A stretch of DNA of 64,000 nt from Solirubrobacterales bacterium (GCA_019240115.1 JAFAYV010000088.1:22867-86866); one strand, 5' to 3'. Positions 1-8,306 are shown, counted from the first letter of the stretch. Notes: generated by a model not told the origin, from the letters alone. Made by a program: numbers and translations.

Positions 1-1
1 C

Positions 2-367
2 CATCTCGTCAGCGGCCTGCCGACCGCGGTGCAGCTGCGCTCCGAGGAGGTGCGCGCCGCGATCGCCACCCCGCTGGCCGAGATCCTGCGGGCGATCCGC
101 GACACGCTCGAGCAGACTCCGCCCGAGCTCGCCTCCGACATCGCCCGCGACGGCATCCTGCTCGCCGGGGGCGGCACGCTCATCCGCGACTTCGACGAGC
201 TCGTCGCGCGCGAGACCGGGATGCCCGTCTCCCGCGCCGAGTCACCGCTGACCTGCGTGGCCGTCGGCTCCGGCCAGGCGCTCGACCATCTCGATACGCT
301 GAGCCTGACCACGCGCCAGCTGGGCCGTTCGCCGGCGACCCCCGACTGGCGCACCGCCCAGTCCTGA
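2..367 (+). CDS. mreB: MreB, C-terminal part (cut by window edge)
   Basis: This is the last ~121 residues of the actin-like rod-shape protein MreB, which polymerises under the membrane and positions the elongation peptidoglycan machinery. The frame is open from base 2 and begins HLVSGLPTAVQL, the segment before the last subdomain of MreB. It then shows the second phosphate-binding motif (GILLAGGGTLIRDF) and the terminal PLTCVAVGSGQAL stretch, which is diagnostic of MreB/Mbl. The start lies outside the window. The 3' end overlaps about 125 nt of the convergent glycosyltransferase gene on the other strand. Confidence 0.93.
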   Translation, partial: HLVSGLPTAVQLRSEEVRAAIATPLAEILRAIRDTLEQTPPELASDIARDGILLAGGGTLIRDFDELVARETGMPVSRAESPLTCVAVGSGQALDHLDTLSLTTRQLGRSPATPDWRTAQS

Positions 368-1633
368 GCGACGCTCGCGCCCGGTCATGCGCGCGAGCGC
401 GGCGCTGACCGCGCACGCGGCGAGCAGCACGAGGAACGGGTCGATCGGCTCCCGGAACCGCGGCGTCTCGGCGTTGACGAATACCGTCGAGAGCAGGAGC
501 AGCAGCGGCATCGCCCACACCCAGCGGGGCGCGGCCCGGGCCTGGCGGGTGCCGACGCCGGCGAGCGCGAGCGCCGCGAGCAGCCAGAACGCGGCCACGC
601 CGGTGCGCGCGACGTCGACGTCCAGTCCCATCGCCCACGCCGAGGCGTGCCAGGCCGCCGGGCCCTCGAGCTCGGCCATGCGCAGCAGGTTATGCCAGCC
701 GGCGCTCAGCGGCGCGGTCGGATGGTGCTCGACGTAGCGGACGGCCCGCACGCCCAGGCGACTGCTGAGCTCGGGCTCGGTGTAGCGGCCGGCGGTGGAC
801 CTGAGGTCGGAATCGGCGGGGATCTTCCAGAAGTAGCGCCACTTGAACGGGATCGCCGTCGCGGCCGCCGACGATGGGTTGTAGGTGCCGCGCACCGTGA
901 TCCCCGTCTCGTCGGAGACCGGGATGAAGCGGTGCATCACGACCGCGTTGCGGATCGTCCACGGCGCGATCATCAGCGCGCAGGCGAGCGTCAGCGTGAC
1001 GACGCCGCGGACGCGGGCGACGGGGGCTATCGCGAAGGCCAGCGGCAGCCACAGCAGGATCGCGTTCTCATGGGTCAGGGTGGCGAGCCCGAGCACGAGC
1101 CCGGTCGCGGCCGCCCAGCGCAGCGGATGGCCCGAGCGCGCCCCGCGGAGGGCCATCCAGACGGCGCTGAGCTCGAGCACGAGGAGCAGGTTCTCGGCCA
1201 CCAGCGTGCCCGAGGTCTCGATCAGCACCGGGTAGATCGCCGCCAGGCCCATCGCGACCAGGGCGGTCGGCATGCCGAACAGCTCCAGCGCGACCAGCCC
1301 CACCAGCCCCACCGCCAGCGTCCCGACGACCGCCTGCTCGATCCGCTCTCCGGGCACGGCGGGGCGGTGCCCCGACGCGTGCCCGTCCAGCAGGTCGGCG
1401 ATCGCCAGCGCATACGGAAACGCCGGCGGGAAGTAGGCGGTCGGCCCGCGCGCGCCGCCGGCAGCCGCGCCCGGCCCCGAGCCGGTGTCGTAGTCGCCGG
1501 TGCGCGCGATCTCGGAGGCGAGCCGGTTGTACGTCCCGGCGTCGTTGACCGGCCGGTAGGGGGTGTGCTGCACGTAGGCGATCCGCAGCCCCAGCGCCGC
1601 GATCAGGATCACGCCGACGGCGACGGCCGTCAG
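242..1633 (-). CDS. GT39/ArnT-like membrane glycosyltransferase
   Basis: A polytopic membrane protein of about 460 residues resembling the ArnT/PMT (GT39) family, which transfers sugars from polyprenyl-phosphate donors outside the membrane. An N-terminal hydrophobic helix is followed by a loop with VNDAGTYNRLASEIA, where GT39 enzymes keep acidic residues after the first helix. Many Leu/Ala/Val-rich helices follow. The start is uncertain: the frame is open further upstream, but that part overlaps the neighbouring gene. A CTG overlapping that gene's stop (1631-1633) or a GTG at 1610-1612 are the realistic choices. The last ~40 residues are polar and lie antisense to mreB. Confidence 0.72.
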   Translation of the reverse strand: MTAVAVGVILIAALGLRIAYVQHTPYRPVNDAGTYNRLASEIARTGDYDTGSGPGAAAGGARGPTAYFPPAFPYALAIADLLDGHASGHRPAVPGERIEQAVVGTLAVGLVGLVALELFGMPTALVAMGLAAIYPVLIETSGTLVAENLLLVLELSAVWMALRGARSGHPLRWAAATGLVLGLATLTHENAILLWLPLAFAIAPVARVRGVVTLTLACALMIAPWTIRNAVVMHRFIPVSDETGITVRGTYNPSSAAATAIPFKWRYFWKIPADSDLRSTAGRYTEPELSSRLGVRAVRYVEHHPTAPLSAGWHNLLRMAELEGPAAWHASAWAMGLDVDVARTGVAAFWLLAALALAGVGTRQARAAPRWVWAMPLLLLLSTVFVNAETPRFREPIDPFLVLLAACAVSAALARMTGRERRSGLGGAPVGGRRRTAQLARGQAQRIEMVERLAGADGHAGQR

Positions 1634-2691
1634 TGGATGCCGACGATGCCCGCGCAGACCCAATTCGACGCGCCCGCGCCGCCTTGCCAGATCCGGGAGG
1701 CCACCGCGTCCTGGTCGGCCTTCGAGGCGAGGTAGGCGGCGCCGCCGGCGCCGCCGAACAGCTTCCAGGTGCTGGGGATGATCTGGTAGTAGCCTGAGGC
1801 GCCCGCGCCGTTGGGCGGCAGGTTCTGCCCGCCGGACTCGCACAGGACGATCGGGTACGGGATCGCCCAGTTGCCGCTCGGGCCCAGCGCCCCCGTCGAC
1901 GGCGGCGGGGCGGGCGGGGCCTGTTCTGCGGCGCGCGTGGCGGCGGCCTGCTGCGCCTGCAACCGGCCGATCTCGCTCGCGAGGTCGCCGCCGCGGGCGC
2001 GGCTGGCGGCGAGCGCCGCGCGCTGGGCATCCTGCGCCCCGGCGAGCGCCCCCTGCTTGGCGCCCAGCAGGGCGCTCATCCCCACGAGCGCGCGCTGGCG
2101 CAGCGCCTGCGCCTGCGTGATCCGGCGGTCGGCACGCTCCAAGCGCGCGAGGCTCGTGGCGGCGCGCTGTGCCTGCGCCTGCGCGCTCCGGGTCTCGGTG
2201 ATCGTCGTCGTGCGCTGGTGCTGGGCCCGGCGCAGGAAGCTCAGCTGCTCGAGCAGCTGGTCGAAGCCGTTGGCCTGCAGCACGACCGAGACGAGATCCG
2301 GTCGGGTCGACTCATAGTCGGCGACGAGCTGGGCGGCGAGCAGCCGGCGCAGGAGCGCGAGCCGGCGCCGGAGCCGCGCCAGCTGGGCGCGCTGGGAGCC
2401 GAGCGCCGACTGGGTGTGGGCCAGCCGCTCCCGGTCGGCGATCAGCTCGCCGTTCACCGCCGCCTCGCGTGCGCGCACGAGCGAGATCTGGGCGTCGAGC
2501 GCGTCGATGAGGCGGTTCAGCGAGGACAGGCTGTCGGTCAGCGTGCGCTGGCGCGCCTTCTGGGCCGCGAGCGCCGAACGCAGCTGCGCCACGTTCGCGG
2601 CGCCCGTGGTGGCGCCGGTGCTCGCGCCGAGCACTCCGGCCGCGATCACGACCGCGACGAGCAGCAGGGCGAAGCGCTGGAGGAGGCTCAT
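1630..2691 (-). CDS. Secreted coiled-coil protein with transglycosylase-like domain
   Basis: A 353-residue exported protein. MSLLQRFALLLVAVVIAAG is a signal peptide or anchor. Residues ~30-250 are a Gln/Arg/Ala-rich coiled coil typical of PcsB-like peptidoglycan hydrolase partners. The C-terminal ~80 residues match the resuscitation-promoting-factor/transglycosylase-like fold: the IVLCESGG motif holds the putative catalytic Glu, followed by NGAGASGYYQIIPSTW. It probably cleaves glycan strands, with the coiled coil giving control. The ATG at 2691 was chosen because the signal peptide starts there; the longer open frame has no secretion signal. The same layout (coiled coil plus hydrolase) recurs at 26600-27793 with an NlpC/P60 domain. 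Confidence 0.85.
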   Translation of the reverse strand: MSLLQRFALLLVAVVIAAGVLGASTGATTGAANVAQLRSALAAQKARQRTLTDSLSSLNRLIDALDAQISLVRAREAAVNGELIADRERLAHTQSALGSQRAQLARLRRRLALLRRLLAAQLVADYESTRPDLVSVVLQANGFDQLLEQLSFLRRAQHQRTTTITETRSAQAQAQRAATSLARLERADRRITQAQALRQRALVGMSALLGAKQGALAGAQDAQRAALAASRARGGDLASEIGRLQAQQAAATRAAEQAPPAPPPSTGALGPSGNWAIPYPIVLCESGGQNLPPNGAGASGYYQIIPSTWKLFGGAGGAAYLASKADQDAVASRIWQGGAGASNWVCAGIVGIH

Positions 2692-2929
2692 GCTCTGAGA
2701 TCGGGCCGCGAACCGGTGGATCAGCGGGGGATTTGCGACGCTAGCAGGATGTCTGCGGGCCGGCGCGGCGGCCATCGGCCGGGGGCGGTGCCGGGGTGGC
2801 GGTGAAACGCCGCCGCGCACGGGTCCCAGCGCGCCTGCGTCATGCCCGCAGCTGCGACCGGCCGCAGACGGGGCCGGGGCGAGATGCGGTTTCATGGTCG
2901 ACGATCGTTTGCGACAAGGAGATATCCCG

Positions 2930-3850
2930 ATGCCACGCGCTGTCAGGTTCAACGAGTACGGCGACCTCGACGTCCTGCAGGTCGTCGACGTCGACGCCCC
3001 GGTCCCCGGTCCCGGCGAGCTGCTCGTCCGGGTCAGGGCGGCCTCGATCAATCCCGGCGAGGCCAAGATCCGCGACGGCTCGCTCGCCGAGGTGTGGCCG
3101 TCGACCTTCCCCTCCGGCGAGGGCTCGGACCTCGCCGGGGTCGTCGAGCAGGTCGGCGACGGCGTCGACGCCTTCGCCGTCGGCGACGAGGTGATCGGCT
3201 ACACCGACGAGCGCGCCAGCCACGCCGAGCTCGTCGCCATCGCGGCCGCCAACGCCACACCGCGTCCGGCGGGCGTGCCCTGGGAGCAGGCGGGCTCGCT
3301 GTTCGTGGCCGGCACGACCGCGGTCGCCGTCGTGCGCGCGGTCGGCCTGGGGGCGGGCGACACCGTCGTCGTCTCCGGCGCGGGGGGCGGCGTCGGCACC
3401 CTCGCCGTCCAGCTCGCCGCGCGCGCCGGAGCGACCGTCGTCGGCCTCGCCTCCGAGCGCCACCACGCATGGCTGCGCGACCATGACGTCATCCCGGTCA
3501 CCTACGGCGACGGCGTCGCCGACCGCATCCGCGCCGGCGCCCCCGACGGCGTCGACGCGTTCATCGATCTCGTGGGCGGCGGCTACGTCGAGCTCGCCCT
3601 CGAGCTCGGAGTCGCGCCCGAGCGGATCGACACCATCGTCGACTTCGGCGCCGTCGAGGAACATGGCGTCAAGGCCGACGGCTCGGCGACCGCCGCCTCG
3701 GCCGACACCCTGACCGAGCTCGCCGCGCTCCTCGACGCCGGCGCGCTCGAGATCCCGGTCGCCGCCACCTATCCGCTCGACCGGGTCCGCGACGCGTTCG
3801 CCGAGCTCGCCGAGGGGCACACGCGCGGGAAGATCGTGCTCGTGCCGTAG
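2930..3850 (+). CDS. NADPH:quinone-type oxidoreductase (zinc-free MDR)
   Basis: A 306-residue medium-chain dehydrogenase/reductase of the quinone oxidoreductase type. The N-terminal GroES-like catalytic domain begins MPRAVRFNEYGDLDVLQ, a standard QOR opening. The NAD(P)-binding Rossmann domain carries the motif SGAGGGVGTLAVQLA. No structural zinc cysteine cluster is present, consistent with the zinc-free branch. The ATG at 2930 has an AAGGAG ribosome site 8 nt upstream, which decides the start. The gene stands alone, with repeat-rich DNA downstream. The physiological substrate is unknown. Confidence 0.88.
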   Translation: MPRAVRFNEYGDLDVLQVVDVDAPVPGPGELLVRVRAASINPGEAKIRDGSLAEVWPSTFPSGEGSDLAGVVEQVGDGVDAFAVGDEVIGYTDERASHAELVAIAAANATPRPAGVPWEQAGSLFVAGTTAVAVVRAVGLGAGDTVVVSGAGGGVGTLAVQLAARAGATVVGLASERHHAWLRDHDVIPVTYGDGVADRIRAGAPDGVDAFIDLVGGGYVELALELGVAPERIDTIVDFGAVEEHGVKADGSATAASADTLTELAALLDAGALEIPVAATYPLDRVRDAFAELAEGHTRGKIVLVP

Positions 3851-3887
3851 GGGTCCGCGACCGTCTTGGTGGCAGCCGAAATGTCCT

Positions 3888-4127
3888 GCGGGACCGGCTT
3901 ATTGGCGGCCACCCCCGCACGCGTGGGGACACATGTGCGGCTTTGACACGGGGTGGCATCCGAACTGCCGCGCGGGACCGGCTTATTGGCGGCCACCCCG
4001 CGCTCCGGGTTGCCGTCGCCGCCACGCCACCGCCTACGGGGGCGGCCACCCTCCGGTTGCCGTCGCCGCCCCGCCACCGCCTAGGGGGCGGCCACCCTCC
4101 GGTTGCCGTCGCCGCCACGCCAGCTGT
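3888..4127. repeat. Clustered direct repeats in an intergenic region
   Basis: The gap after the oxidoreductase gene holds two interleaved repeat families. A 28-nt unit starting GCGGGACCGGCTTATTGG occurs identically at 3888-3915 and 3972-3999. A second unit around GGCGGCCACCCTCCGG followed by TTGCCGTCGCCGCC recurs from about 4000 to 4127, at a spacing of roughly 43 nt. No credible gene lies in the ~290 nt. The repeats end just before the start of the alkyltransferase-like gene. Confidence 0.8.
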
Positions 4128-4140
4128 CATCCTCACGAGC

Positions 4141-4416
4141 GTGCCGGATGCCGAGCGTGTCGACGCAATCCTCGCCCGCGTGCGGGCGACGCCGCCCGGC
4201 TTCGTGCGCACCTACGGCGACGTCTCCCCGGGCGCGCCGCGGGTGGCCGGGGCGGTGCTGCACGGATGCGACGATCCCGAGCTCCCCTGGCATCGGATCG
4301 TGCGCGCCGACGGGTCGCTGGCCAAGGGGGCGCGGCAGCGGCGACGCCTGTGGCGCGAAGGGGTGCCGTTCCGCGGCGATCGGGTCGACATGCGCGTGGC
4401 GCGGCTGCCCGACTGA
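4141..4416 (+). CDS. Alkyltransferase-like (ATL/MGMT-like) DNA-binding protein
   Basis: A 91-residue protein of the MGMT winged-helix DNA-binding fold. In true O6-alkylguanine transferases the active site is PCHRV; here it reads PWHRI (ELPWHRIVRADGSLAKG), so the acceptor cysteine is replaced by tryptophan. This is the ATL hallmark: such proteins bind alkylated bases and flag them for nucleotide excision repair rather than reversing the damage. The GTG at 4141 is the only sensible start after the repeat-rich spacer. Its stop overlaps the start of the next gene (TGATG), indicating translational coupling. Confidence 0.85.
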   Translation: MPDAERVDAILARVRATPPGFVRTYGDVSPGAPRVAGAVLHGCDDPELPWHRIVRADGSLAKGARQRRRLWREGVPFRGDRVDMRVARLPD

Positions 4417-4844
4417 TGTGGGTCCAGCGCCGGATCGAGCTGGCGCCCCGCCAGCGAGGCTTTCACCTCGTCACGCGCGAGGTGCTCGAGGCGCTGCCCG
4501 AGCTCGGCGAACTCGACGTCGGCCTGCTGCACCTGCTCATCCAGCACACCTCGGCCTCGTTGACGCTGAGCGAGAACGCCTCGCCCGACGTCCGGCGCGA
4601 CTTCGAGACCTGGTTCTCGCGCGCCGTCCCCGACGGGGCCGACTACTGGACGCACACGCTCGAGGGCGAGGACGACATGCCCGCGCACGTCAAGGCGGCG
4701 CTGCTCGGCCCGTCGTTGACGATCCCGATCGCGCGCGGACGCCCGGCGCTCGGCACCTGGCAGGGCATCTACCTGTGCGAGCACCGCCAGCGCGGCGGGT
4801 CGCGCGCGCTCGTGGCGACCGCCTGGGGCGAGTCGGGGAGCTAA
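4416..4844 (+). CDS. YjbQ/UPF0047 family protein
   Basis: A 142-residue protein of the YjbQ (UPF0047) family, of normal length. It shows the family core: GLLHLLIQHTSASLTLSENA, the acidic stretch in the middle, and TWQGIYLCEHR near the C-terminus, with the conserved His and Glu positions. Members have weak thiamine-phosphate-synthase activity in some assays, but the true role is unsettled. It overlaps the ATL gene by one base and is surely co-transcribed with it. Confidence 0.88.
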   Translation: MWVQRRIELAPRQRGFHLVTREVLEALPELGELDVGLLHLLIQHTSASLTLSENASPDVRRDFETWFSRAVPDGADYWTHTLEGEDDMPAHVKAALLGPSLTIPIARGRPALGTWQGIYLCEHRQRGGSRALVATAWGESGS

Positions 4845-4856
4845 CCGCCCAGCCGC

Positions 4857-5013
4857 CGTTCCCGCCCGGCGGCCGCTCCCGCCCGGCGGCCGTTCCCGCC
4901 CGGCGGCCGTTCCCGCCCGGCGGCCCTTCCCGTCCGGCGGCCCTTCCCGTCCGGCGGCCCTTCCCGCCCGGCGGGCGCTCCCGTCCGGCGGCCCGTCCCG
5001 CTCAGCGGCCCTT
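4857..5013. repeat. 17-nt GC-rich tandem repeat
   Basis: About nine degenerate copies of a 17-nt unit (CCCGCCCGGCGGCCGTT and variants with CCCGTCC or CCCTT) fill the gap between the convergent YjbQ and crotonase genes and run into the last codons of the latter. The unit contains CCGCCGG-type self-complementarity, so the transcript could fold into successive hairpins. A terminator or slippage-expanded role is possible. The same motif family is not seen elsewhere in the window at this copy number. Confidence 0.85.
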
Positions 5014-5766
5014 CCACACCGGCGTGCGCTTCTCGGCGAACGCGGTGGCGCCCTCGCGCGCGTCCTCGGAGTCGAACACCGGGTCCATGATCGGTTGCTG
5101 GCGCTCGAAGAACTCGGCGTCGGGCCAGTCGAGCGACTCGTTGAGGATGCGCTTGGACGCGGCGAGGCCCAGCGGCGCGTTCTCGGCGATCGTCGCCGCG
5201 AGCGCGAGGGCCGCGTCGAGCGCCCCGCCGGGCTCGGTGAGCCGGTTGACCATGCCGAGCTCGTAGGCGCGCTCGGCGAGGAGCGGCTCGCCGGTCAGCG
5301 CCATCTCCATCGCGATCGATCGCGGCAGCACCCGCGGCAGGCGCAGCAGCCCTCCGGCGGCGGCGACGAGCGAGCGCTTGACCTCGGGGATCGCCAGCCG
5401 GGTGCCCTCCGAGGCGACGATGAGATCGCAGGCGAGCACGATCTCGAGGCCGCCGGCCAACGCGAACCCCTCGACGGCGGCGATCAGCGGCTTGTCCGCC
5501 GAGCGCTCGGTGATCCCGGCGAAGCCGCGGCCCGGCACCCACGGGCGGGTGCCGGCGGCGAACGCCTTGAGGTCCATGCCGGCGGAGAACCCCTTGCCGG
5601 CGCCGTTCAGCACGCCGACGGCGAGTTCGCCGTCGCCGTCGAGCTCGTCGAGCGCGGCCGCGATGCCCTCGGCGACGGTGACGTCGACGGCGTTGCGCTG
5701 CTCGGGACGGTTGATGGTGATGACGAGCGTGCGGTCGCGGCGCTCGGTCAGAAGTGAATCGCTCAT
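5002..5766 (-). CDS. Enoyl-CoA hydratase/isomerase family protein
   Basis: A 254-residue crotonase-fold protein. The oxyanion-hole segments are visible: KGFSAGMDLKAF (first NH donor) and EGFALAGGLEIVLACDLIVA (second). The region following, IPEVKRSLVAAAGGLLRLP, carries Glu at one of the usual acid/base positions. It probably hydrates or isomerises an acyl-CoA in beta-oxidation; specificity cannot be told. Its ATG overlaps the nucS stop by 4 nt (ATGA), so it is the second gene of a two-gene unit with nucS, with no obvious functional link. Confidence 0.9.
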   Translation of the reverse strand: MSDSLLTERRDRTLVITINRPEQRNAVDVTVAEGIAAALDELDGDGELAVGVLNGAGKGFSAGMDLKAFAAGTRPWVPGRGFAGITERSADKPLIAAVEGFALAGGLEIVLACDLIVASEGTRLAIPEVKRSLVAAAGGLLRLPRVLPRSIAMEMALTGEPLLAERAYELGMVNRLTEPGGALDAALALAATIAENAPLGLAASKRILNESLDWPDAEFFERQQPIMDPVFDSEDAREGATAFAEKRTPVWKGR

Positions 5767-6455
5767 GCCGCGAACAATCTCAGATCCGGCTCGCGCTCAC
5801 CCCGCAGGACCGCCAGGTCGATGTCGACGCAGGCGATCCCACGCGCCCCGGCGAGCACGCGGGCCTGGGGCTTGATCACCTGCGCGGCGAGCACGCCGCG
5901 GCAGTCGCCGAGCTCGGGGTCGAGCTGGATGCGCTGCAGGTAGCGGGTCAGCTGCTCGACCGCCTCGATTCCGGCGACCCGCTTGATCTCGACCGCGATC
6001 CAGCACCCGGCCGCGTCGCGGCACATGAGGTCAACGGGACCGATGTCGGTCGCCCACTCGCGGCGCACGAGGCGAAAGCCCTCGCCGCACCAGTGCGGCT
6101 GCTCGGCGAGCAGCTCCTGGAGATGGGTCTCGACCCCGTCCTTGCTGAGCGCGTGGCCGGCGTCGGGGAGGTCGACGGGCGCCATCTCATGCGTCACGTC
6201 GGAGAGGACCTCGTGCAGCGCGATGTCGAGCCGATCATCGCCCGAGCGCTTGCGCACGAGGAGCCGGCCGGGCTCCTCCTCGATCACCGTCGGCGGGGTC
6301 ATCCAGTTCAGCGGCTTGACACTCTGGCTGCCGTGGTCGGACCAGACCATGAACGTGCCGTCGGCCTTGAGCATCAGCAGCCGCGTCGCCTCGGCGAGAT
6401 GGGTGGTCAGGCGACCGGAGTAGTCGATCGAGCAGCGGGCGACCATCAGGCGCAT
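5763..6455 (-). CDS. nucS: Mismatch-specific endonuclease NucS/EndoMS
   Basis: A 230-residue match to NucS, the enzyme that replaces MutS/MutL mismatch repair in most actinobacteria by cutting both strands at G:T, G:G and T:T mismatches. The N-terminal beta-rich domain starts MRLMVARCSIDYSGRL. The C-terminal RecB-like nuclease core shows DIGPVDLMCRD followed by WIAVEIKRV, i.e. the D and ExK of the PD-(D/E)xK site. The protein ends EPDLRLFAA, fitting the C-terminal sliding-clamp-binding motif. Full length. Confidence 0.95.
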   Translation of the reverse strand: MRLMVARCSIDYSGRLTTHLAEATRLLMLKADGTFMVWSDHGSQSVKPLNWMTPPTVIEEEPGRLLVRKRSGDDRLDIALHEVLSDVTHEMAPVDLPDAGHALSKDGVETHLQELLAEQPHWCGEGFRLVRREWATDIGPVDLMCRDAAGCWIAVEIKRVAGIEAVEQLTRYLQRIQLDPELGDCRGVLAAQVIKPQARVLAGARGIACVDIDLAVLRGEREPDLRLFAA

Positions 6456-6543
6456 GAACCGGCAAGCCTAGGCGGCTCCCCGGACGGCTGCCAGCGGGCG
6501 GGTCCGAGTTCCGCTCGATGCGGGGTTCGTATGATCGCCCGAG

Positions 6544-6933
6544 ATGCGCAACCAGCTGCGGCCCCTCTTCGATCGGATCGTCATCAAGGAGCTCGATCCC
6601 GACCGGGTTCGCCGTTCGGGCCTGCTCGTGCCCGCCGGCTCCGACGAGCCACCGCCGCAGCAGGGGATCGTGCTCGCCGTCGGACCGGGGCTCGACTGGT
6701 GGGACCACGTCGGAGTGCGGATGCCCGTCAACCCCGGCGACCACGTCGTCTTTCCCGCCTCGGCCGGCGCCTGGGTCGAGATCGACGAGGAGCGGCTGCT
6801 CGTCTGCCGCGTCGGCGAGCTGCTCGGCGTGCTCGAGCAGATCGAGCACTGTCCCGCCTGCCAGGGTCGCGAGCTCGCCGCCGGCGAGTCGTGCCCGGTG
6901 TGCGGGAACGAGGGCTCGGTCGCGAACCCCTGA
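6544..6933 (+). CDS. GroES/Cpn10-like protein with zinc-ribbon tail
   Basis: A 129-residue protein. Residues 1-95 resemble the GroES fold: LRPLFDRIVIKELD opening, SGLLVPAG strand, GIVLAVGPG, GDHVVFPA. It differs from canonical GroES in having a C-terminal extension with two CxxC pairs (CPAC at ~103-106 and CPVC at ~117-120), a likely zinc ribbon. Standard GroES is ~97 residues without cysteines, and groEL is not adjacent. It may be a specialised cochaperonin or a GroES-fold adaptor. It converges on the J-domain/TPR gene. Confidence 0.8.
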   Translation: MRNQLRPLFDRIVIKELDPDRVRRSGLLVPAGSDEPPPQQGIVLAVGPGLDWWDHVGVRMPVNPGDHVVFPASAGAWVEIDEERLLVCRVGELLGVLEQIEHCPACQGRELAAGESCPVCGNEGSVANP

Positions 6934-6942
6934 GCGACGTCC

Positions 6943-8196
6943 TCAGGCCGCCGAGCGCTCGGCAAGCCCCCGCGGGGTCGCCGCCGCGACGCGCGCGAGC
7001 AGGTCGCAGACCTCCTCGTCGCCTCCGAGCGCGAGCGCCCGATGGCAGGCCCGCTCGCACTCGGCAAGCCGGTCGGTGCGCGCGAGGGCGTGCGCGTAGG
7101 TCGACCAGGCGCGGCGCGACTCGGAGTCGATCCGCGTCGCGGCCTCGGCGCTCGAGACCTCGGCGCCGACGTCGCCGGCGAGGTGGTAGGCGAGCGCGAG
7201 GTCGAGCAGGCCATCAAGCGACGGGCCGGCGAGTCGCGCCCGCTCGAGCGCCGAGATGGCGCCCTCGCGGTCCATCAGCCGCAGCCGCAACCGTCCCAAC
7301 CGCTCCCACGCCGAGGCGTCGGCGGGCGCGCGGTCGGCGGCTCGCTGCGCGGCGTCGGCCGCCAGGTCGATCGCCCCCATGTCCTCGTAGATCCGAGAGG
7401 CGTAGCGCTCGGGCGTCGGGCGGTCGGTCTCGACCCGCGCCCAGTCGCGCACGCTGCGCCCGGCGGCCGGCAGGTTGCCCGCCTGCCAGAAGGCGGCGGT
7501 CAGCAGCCGCAGCACCGCCGGATTGTCGGGCTCGGTGTCGCGCGCGTAGACGAGCCGCTGGGCCGCGAGCTCGGCGTCGCCCTCGGCGAGCGCGTGCTGC
7601 GCCGCGGTCATGAAGCGCTGGACGCGGTCGGCGGCCGGATCGGGCTGCGAGAAGTCGACGAACTGCAGCGACCCGGCGGGGATCGTGCGCACGCCGACCT
7701 GGAAGCGGACCCGCGCCCACTGCTGCGAGTCCTCCTCGTCGCCGGAGAAGTAGATGCCGGTCACGGTGCCGACGCCCCATTCGGGATAGGAGACGCAGCG
7801 GGCGTAGCGGTGGACGACCGAGTGGTCGGGGACGCGGGCGCCGAACGGATCGTGCTTGGCGCGGTCCTCGGCGGCGGCACGCGCGCGCTGCTCGTTCTCG
7901 TAGGCGCGGCGGCCGGCGTCCTCGCGGGCGCGCCGGGTGGCGGCGGCCGACGCGCGGACCGCGCTCGCGCTGACGCTGCCGCCCCTCGAGGACTCGGCGA
8001 GGCGCTCGAGCTCGTCGGCGGCCTCGTTGATCGCCTGCAGATGGCGCTGATGCTCGTGACGGCGCCCCGGCGGGGCGATGTCGGGATGCCAGCGTTTGGC
8101 CATGCGCCGGCGGGCCAGCTGCACCGCGCGCTGGTCGAAGGGCGGCTCCAGCTCGAGCAGCAGGAGCGAGGATTCGACGTCGAGGATGCGCGGCAT
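6943..8196 (-). CDS. J-domain protein with TPR repeats
   Basis: A 417-residue protein. Residues ~1-65 form a J-like domain with the HPD tripeptide (KRWHPDIAP, residues 37-39) that stimulates Hsp70 ATPase. A charged Ala/Arg linker follows. A central block (~120-185) with the phrase YPEWGVGTVTGIYFSGDEED resembles a small beta-barrel. From ~190 to the end are TPR-like helical repeats (e.g. DNPAVLRLLTAAFWQAGNL, ADASAWERLGRLRLRL). It lacks the Gly/Phe and zinc-finger regions of DnaJ, so it is a class III J-protein. No dnaK is adjacent. Confidence 0.8.
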   Translation of the reverse strand: MPRILDVESSLLLLELEPPFDQRAVQLARRRMAKRWHPDIAPPGRRHEHQRHLQAINEAADELERLAESSRGGSVSASAVRASAAATRRAREDAGRRAYENEQRARAAAEDRAKHDPFGARVPDHSVVHRYARCVSYPEWGVGTVTGIYFSGDEEDSQQWARVRFQVGVRTIPAGSLQFVDFSQPDPAADRVQRFMTAAQHALAEGDAELAAQRLVYARDTEPDNPAVLRLLTAAFWQAGNLPAAGRSVRDWARVETDRPTPERYASRIYEDMGAIDLAADAAQRAADRAPADASAWERLGRLRLRLMDREGAISALERARLAGPSLDGLLDLALAYHLAGDVGAEVSSAEAATRIDSESRRAWSTYAHALARTDRLAECERACHRALALGGDEEVCDLLARVAAATPRGLAERSAA

Positions 8197-8266
8197 CGCC
8201 GCGGGACGTTAGCGGCAACTCGGCGCTGCGCGCCTCGCAGCGGACGTTCCCGACGGTTCGGGATCT

Positions 8267-8306
8267 GTCAATAGTTGGTTTCAATTAGTCTCATTTGGTA
8301 ATTGAC
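8267..8306. promoter_or_regulatory. AT-rich divergent promoter region with inverted repeat
   Basis: Between the divergent J-protein gene and the NlpC/P60-like gene lies a strikingly AT-rich island in otherwise GC-rich DNA. It is bounded by GTCAAT (8267-8272) and ATTGAC (8301-8306), a perfect 6-bp inverted repeat. The island ends about 17 nt before the GTG start at 8324, so it probably holds the promoter and possibly an operator. No regulator can be assigned. Confidence 0.4.

Noticed and set aside
4857..5013. CRISPR-like array
   Set aside because: Units are 17 nt and contiguous with no spacers; no cas genes are nearby.
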